From Gnetum montanum (taxonomy: Eukaryota > Streptophyta > Gnetopsida > Gnetales > Gnetaceae), in contig MNCI01014774.1 of assembly GCA_015680685.1 (NCBI GenBank), positions 73,759-137,758 of the forward strand: a DNA stretch of 64,000 bases. The letters run 5' to 3'. Below are positions 58,578-64,000 of this stretch, piece by piece. Position numbers and translations under genes: made by a program. Position 1 is the stretch's first letter. Each line of letters opens with the position of its first letter. The notes beneath the pieces were generated by a model. The model saw only the letters and a list, made by a program, of their open reading frames with translations. It was not told where the DNA came from and did no database searches.

Positions 58578-61471
58578 ATGGCATTTAAGGAAAAGCATGC
58601 ATAGGAAGGAGAACTGTTCCAACCAAGGGACAAACAACCATGAACAAGAAGAGGCCAAGAATAGCCCCATGAGTAAGCATAGATCCATGTCATGGGACCT
58701 CCTCAAGAGGAACCTAAACTAAAAGTTTTCTAATAGATTCTTGATGAAGTAGCTACAATCGAATAGTCTCACCAAGATGAGGCACTTGAACTTAGACCAA
58801 ACCTTAAGGTTACCTTAATGGAAGCTTACCTCAAGCAAATTGGAAATAAAAAGGTCCAAAAATCAATGCTCCAAGAGTTAAATTTTGGATCTTTCTTGAA
58901 GTTTGCACTATCAAAAGTTAAATCTCAATTGCACAACTCTCCCATATGGCCCACAATCACTTCCACCAGTGAGTGGCACATGAGAGAGACATACTTGTTC
59001 TAGAATAATCAATAGGCTAATTCAAAAATTAAGATCAAGGACATATTAGTGTCCTACTTGGTGAAAGCCATTGTAGAGGCCCTTGGATTATTAGAAACTA
59101 GGGAAAATTTAGTAGAGATTCCAATGTACATAAATCTTGGTGTCAAAAAGGAATGGATGCAATGGTATTATGGAGTTGATCATAAGGATTTTAGTGTACT
59201 CACCATGATGGAGAATGCATACTTTAAAATTATGACCTTCCACCTCAACCCAAAAGTGAGGCCAAGCAAGATCATAACTTTTGCCACCCATGCATGTGCT
59301 ACTCTAAGCGATAGATTCCTTGTCAATCTTTTACATCTGACCTATCTTAAGATAGAGAAGAAGTTTAAGAAAAATGAACATGGAAGGAAGACACTTCCCT
59401 TTCCATACCTCATATAGAAATTATGCAAGAAGGAAGACATAACATGCTATACAAATGATGTTATCTCACATGCTCTATCTGCTTCCTAGGCAAAGATGAT
59501 GAAGGATAAGATGCCTACTAAAATCATCTAAGAAGAGAAGAAGCAACCACCACCTCCACCACCCACTCATAAAATAATGCTGGAGGTCAATGCCTCTCTT
59601 GAGAGCATGCACAAGATTTGAGAGTAGCTTTTGCATGAGAAGGAGCAATAAGTAAGAACAAGTGATGATAATCCATCTATGTATCATCCAGCAATGAGTC
59701 ACCTCAACAAAGTGGCTCAAACCATTAGCCAAATGGAAAGAGGTCAACCAAATTTCACAGCCTAAATAATATAGCTACCTATGAGATCAAATCCTAGGAC
59801 TTGAGAGGTAGTAGTATCTCTCTATCAACAGTAGCAATTCCTAGAATTCTATGATAACATCGCTACTTTCTCAATGAATTTAGAGGAGGGCAAGGAGGCA
59901 ACTATCTTGGTGATGTAGCACCATGGGTAGGAGACAATAATAGAGGTGGTTGCTAATAGAATTACCAAAGCATTAAATGCACTTGCAATATTTGTACCAA
60001 ATTTTTTTACACTTAAAGATGTGTAGAATTATGCAACAATCCTTAGTGGTAGATTAAGTGCAGCCAAACAAGAGGAGTTGCTGGACCAAGTAGTGTGAAC
60101 CAGGTAACTAATTCTAAATGTCTTTGACCTTCTAGATACAATTATTACAACCTAGTCAGAGCTATTGGAAGTGAGGGGCAAGTGCATCATATTGGAGGGA
60201 CAACTTGCAATAGTCCAAGCTCAAAATCAATGCTTGGCTATGAAGGTTGCTTAGTTAAGAGTCCACCTCACTGATCCCACATTTCTTAACCCTATGCTAA
60301 CAAGGGATGAAGCCTTCAAGTAGCATGAAGAAAATCTCAAAAATCTTAATAATGAAAAGGATACGATTATCTTTGACTAGTTCATGGCCAATGCCAAGAC
60401 GTACACCATTCAAAAGGACTTGATCTAGAAGTGTTATGAGAATATAATTTTGACTATAGAAAATCATTGCCTATGAAAGGTTAATGTGTAGAAGTAGCAG
60501 ATGCAAGATTTTATCCATCAACAGTAGGAGTAGCAAGCTAGAGTAAATAATTAATTGAGGAAACTAGTAATTGAAAACAAAAATCTCTCCATGGAGGAAG
60601 TCCATGTCCTTCACCAAAAATCTACAATAGAGTTATCTGCCTAGAAAAATGAGGCTCTCAAAATTAAGAGAGTAAAGAATCATTACAAAGATGGTCTATA
60701 GAAGGAAATCAATGAAAAGCATATCTAGATGATGAAGGAAAAAGTCAATGAGGCCCTCTAATAGCTTAAGGAAGGAGGCAATATCTGGAAACCTATCTTT
60801 GATGGGCTCAATGACTACAAAAAATCAAAAATTTGCATGAAAGAGCTATAAATCAAGAAGATGATGGAGTATATGTAGCTTGCCAATCTCTATTATGTAA
60901 ATCTAGTGATGCTAAATACTATAATATCATGGTTAAAATTAGAGAAATAATTAAGTAGCTCGTACTTGCTGTAGGAGGTAGAGTTCAAGCTTCATAAAGA
61001 TCCCAAGTAGAAGCTTGAGATTGCCAATGTAGAACTTGAGGTTCTCAAACTAAAGTTCACTAATCAATGATCACCTACTAAGAACCTAGCCAAGTGGATG
61101 AATGACCACCTAGAGCTACGTAATGCACTCAGAGCATTTGATATTGAACATAAACAATTTGTTGCCTAGTTCACGGATGTTAAGGAACTATTCCGTACAA
61201 TGCCATGTTAGTGGAATATTCCCATTTTAGCCCACATTGGTGAAGTTATGTGGATTATCAATGATCATTGAAGTAATGAGGAAAAGCTAAAAGCACTGTT
61301 GAATCCCTTTTTTCTTCCACTAGAAGTTGCAACTACCATAGAATAATCACAATTGCCTCAACCACTACGTGTATCTAAAGTAGGAGAAGGTTCTACAAAG
61401 CCTTAGGAGCCTCCATTGACTAGGATAATTTGATCTTCTCCAATGTCTCTACACTATCTAAGGAATTATGT
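58578..61471 (+). pseudogene. Element E: long decayed ORF after pol, unknown (env-like position)
   Basis: A sense frame of about 960 codons from ATG 58578 (MAFKEKHA) to about 61471, broken mainly by TAG. The best-kept part, 59049-59417, is open for 122 codons (MSYLVKAIVEALGLLETREN, KKEWMQWYYGVDHKDFSVLT). A Pro run (QPPPPPPTHK) is near 59545; the second half is rich in Lys, Glu and Leu with heptad-like spacing (coiled coil). Athila elements carry an extra env-like ORF at this place; whether this is related is inference, since I see no signal peptide and no clear membrane segment. It does not resemble the antisense gene of family I. Confidence 0.5.
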
Positions 61472-61636
61472 TTTTTAGTTTTATCCTAGTGTTCAATTTT
61501 GTTGTCCTAAATACCAAAATTTTGTGATCAATGTAAAATCAAACACTTTGGGCACTTAGTTTTTGTCGTATTTTTTGTGTGTTTGTTTTTTTAATTAATA
61601 ATCCCATATCTTTCCAAATTTTGTAAAGAAATTAAG

Positions 61637-61703
61637 GTTGAATTTTCATTCATTCATGGGAAAGAAATCAACGATGAATTTTCATTCATTCATGGGAATA
61701 TGA
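61637..61703 (+). repeat. Short tandem duplication before the E 3' LTR
   Basis: GAATTTTCATTCATTCATGGGAA occurs twice (about 61640 and 61674), ending directly at the LTR; the purine run expected as polypurine tract is only GGGAA. Confidence 0.6.
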
Positions 61704-62596
61704 TGAAGCATCAAGGTTTGGCGACGTTGATAGGATTTAGTTGATGTAACCTTGTTGATGAGATCTTGCCAATGTAATCCCAGCAATGTAGGGTTTGACC
61801 TATTGAAGTGTACCTCTTGATGGGGCACCCTAACTAGCTTATAAATGTGCTCCTTCCATCACATTAATGATAATTCTTTTCACAAGATATAGCAAAGATC
61901 TAGCAGTTTTTCTTCCCAAAAGTTTGAATATTTTCTAAGTGCCTATAGTAGGAGTCAAAGAGTATATGGATCTTTATTCGAGCATTGTTGTACCTAAGCA
62001 CTGGAGTATTTGTGGTAATAAATATGTGCTTTCTAATAAACCATGTAGCACTTATACTAGATTAATTTTTTTCTTCATGCATTTAATATTTTAAGTAATT
62101 TCCTTCAATGTTTTAAGTAATTAATTAATTAAGCTAGATCAAATAGCAATTCATTAAAACACGTAAGTACAATCACTTTGAGCATACGTGTAATGCTTGG
62201 TAATCCTAGCAATGCTTAATGTTTGGTAACCCAGTAGCATTATACATGTTCAAGATGTGTATGACAATTGGGAGCAAATGCTTATGTTAGGATTAGTTAA
62301 GTGTTAGGTAGTTGATTAGATTGATTTAGTAATTAAATACCTTTATTCATTATTCTTTATTCTTAGGTGACTCAAGACATAAAACATAAAAATGATAAGA
62401 ATCATATGCCTTAGTTATACTTAACAATACCCTTGTACTCACAAGTGTAACTAGGAAGACAAAAATTGCAATGGTTAGTTTCACCTTCTAGAGACTAGTG
62501 TACTTGAAAGGCTAGAAGTCTTTGGAATTTAACTAGATCATGCCTAAATGCTTGTGATTCATATGGTTGGACATACGGTATTCTTAGCACTCATCA
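61704..62596 (+). repeat. Element E: 3' LTR
   Basis: TGAAGCATCAAGG...GCACTCATCA, collinear with 41265-42150. TATAAAT at 61840-61846. Confidence 0.85.
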
Positions 62597-63555
62597 AGTA
62601 GTAGAGAAAAATCTTATAGATATGACAATGCATAATAAGGCTTCCTAGAAATATTTTAAAAGTTGAAATACAAGTGACTTTCTAGTAGTAATTAGAGGCA
62701 TGGTAAATAAGGATCTTAGCTAGGACTAATGATAAATGCTATCACAGTGAGTAAGGATTTCTTGTATGATTTAATGTGTATGAATTTCACCATACAAGAA
62801 CATTACTTTAGGGCTAAAGCCTATGGTGCAATGCTAAGAAATAACAAAGTAGTATTTGATGTAGTTTTGGCATAGAATGAGACATTAAATAAAGACATGA
62901 AGTCTACCTATAAATATAAAATAAGTATGCCAAAGCATTTTTGAAGTGTAAGGGAGAGGTTGAGGGTGCATTAAAGCTAGCAACGAAACAATCGTAAGAA
63001 CTATTTACACATAAACAAATAAGGAGCACCATGGATTCCAATAATGATGCAAAATTTGCAAGAAGATTGGAGAAATTAATAGTGCTAAACATGGAGTTAG
63101 AGGATGATAAGTTAATAATGTACAATAAAATCTTTGAACCTTTAGAGGAGATTGAGTATTTTTAAAATCATGTAAAGGATATCAATGTGCAGAAGAATGA
63201 ATAATTAGAGACCTTCAACATCAAGAAAATGAAGCTAGAGGATATCTTGAGTAGATTATATGAACAAATTTCTAATGATAGCTTCAAACACCATGATAGA
63301 AAATTATTTAAATTTTCTTTAAAAAAAAGGTATGAGATGTAGAGTAAGTCCTCAGTAATATCACTGTCACTTTTGACTACCTTTAGTAAATTTTTAGTAA
63401 AGGGTCAAAAGAAATTTACTGAACTTGAGACTAAAGATTCAACTCAAGATATTCCACCACCATCTTCAAATATTCCTATAGTTCCAAAAGAGTCTATGAT
63501 GAAGGAATCTACTACAAAGTTAGAGCCATAATTATCCACATATCTTTTTGATAAT
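62597..63555 (+). pseudogene. Decayed coiled-coil reading frame, unknown
   Basis: A plus frame best from about 62925 (YAKAFLKCKGEVEGALKLAT), through ATG 63030 (MDSNNDAKFARRLEKLIVLN, LEDDKLIMYNKIFEPLEEIE) and ending at TAA 63529, with several TAG or TAA stops. It is Lys/Glu-rich with heptad pattern, then a Ser/Pro tail (IPPPSSNIPIVPKE). It resembles in style the post-pol ORF of E but does not align by eye. Possibly the 3' ORF of the element into which E inserted. Confidence 0.4.
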
Positions 63556-64000
63556 TGATGAGACGCGGTTCGCATAGGCCACGATATCGCGTATGCGATA
63601 TCGCAGCCGATGCGATATCGCAGCCGATGCGATATCGCATCCTTCCCTATGATATCGCGTATGCGATATCGCAGTCCGCCGCCATGTCTATTAATAAGAG
63701 GCGGCTCTCCCTTGTTCGGGATCCCAATTTTAGAGTAGCGAAGCTCTGGCAGTTTGATCCCTCCAGAGTTAGAATTTTTCTCGTGTTTGCCCGTAGTGTG
63801 GTGAATGTAATTGTATGGTGTCTTTATTCGAGTGTGCCATACTTGGACACGCACATGACCGGAAATAAAGATCGAGATTACTTCATCATTACAGCATTCA
63901 CTTAGTTTATTTATTTGTTATTTATTTAATGTTATTTATTGCTTTCATAGAGCGGTGTGAGTACGACTTGACTACGAGCATCTACGAATGTGTACAGCTA
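63556..64000 (+). repeat. G3: 5' part of a family II LTR, cut by the window end
   Basis: Starts TGATGAGACGCGG and aligns with solo LTR G2 read on its strand (GCAGTCCGCCG, AGAGGCGGC/AGAGGTGGC, GTAGCGAAGCTCTGGCAG, CCAGAGTTAGAATTTTT). GCGATATCGC palindromes at 63582-63680. The TATA position reads TATTAATAAG. Confidence 0.85.
63582..63680. repeat. GCGATATCGC palindrome array in the G3 LTR
   Basis: Five close copies of the perfect 10-bp palindrome GCGATATCGC or one-base variants, some in a GCAGCCGAT-spaced tandem, lying upstream of the TATA position. Confidence 0.8.

Noticed and set aside
63582-63680. GCGATATCGC array as CRISPR
   Set aside because: It is eukaryotic LTR sequence; the short palindromes have no uniform spacers.

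Overview
The window is nuclear DNA from a land plant with a large, repeat-filled genome. It contains Ty3/gypsy LTR retrotransposons of the Tat and Athila kinds, Pol II TATA boxes (TATAAATA) in the LTRs, GT-AG introns, and a broken piece of a plant bHLH transcription factor gene. The species cannot be told from the sequence; a gymnosperm or another slow-purging giant genome would fit but is not shown. I recognise no intact host gene, rRNA, tRNA or CRISPR. Almost all coding sequence is decayed, with many in-frame stops that are mostly TAG.

Two LTR families explain nearly everything. Family I (Tat-like; elements B, C, D and solo LTR H) has LTRs running TGAAACACC...ACA, packed with GCTACGCTA palindromes, and an unusual primer site TGGTGCTAGAAGGAGG. 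Family II (Athila-like; A, E, F, G) has LTRs ending CTCATCA followed by TTGGTG primer sites; the F and G LTRs also carry GATATC palindromes.

Layout: 1-3440, element A (-): 3' region, integrase, RNase H and the end of RT. 3445-4146, bHLH pseudogene fragment (+). 4384-20830, element B (+): LTR, leader repeats, gag-protease, short repeats, then a multi-exon gene on the opposite strand, part of which is amplified as four exact 2,001-bp tandem units (11777-19780). 20830-21647, family II 5' fragment (G1). 21648-33475, element D (-): LTR (itself split by solo LTR G2), 3' region, pol (RT, RNase H, second RNase H, integrase), repeats, then a TATA-driven antisense gene (+) homologous to the one in B. 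33741-40520, element C (+), inverted against D: LTR, gag-protease, repeats and the 3' exons of the same antisense gene. 41265-62596, element E (+), with both LTRs, split inside RNase H by element F (-, 46774-55303, target duplication CAAAG), whose right LTR is split by solo LTR H. 62597-63555, a decayed coiled-coil reading frame. 63556-64000, start of another family II LTR (G3).

Combining B, C and D gives a composite family I element: LTR - gag-protease - repeats - antisense multi-exon gene with its own promoter - repeats - RT/RNase H/integrase - repeats - polypurine tract - LTR. A spliced gene on the opposite strand between protease and reverse transcriptase is the main candidate novelty; the exact tandem quadruplication of its middle is the second.
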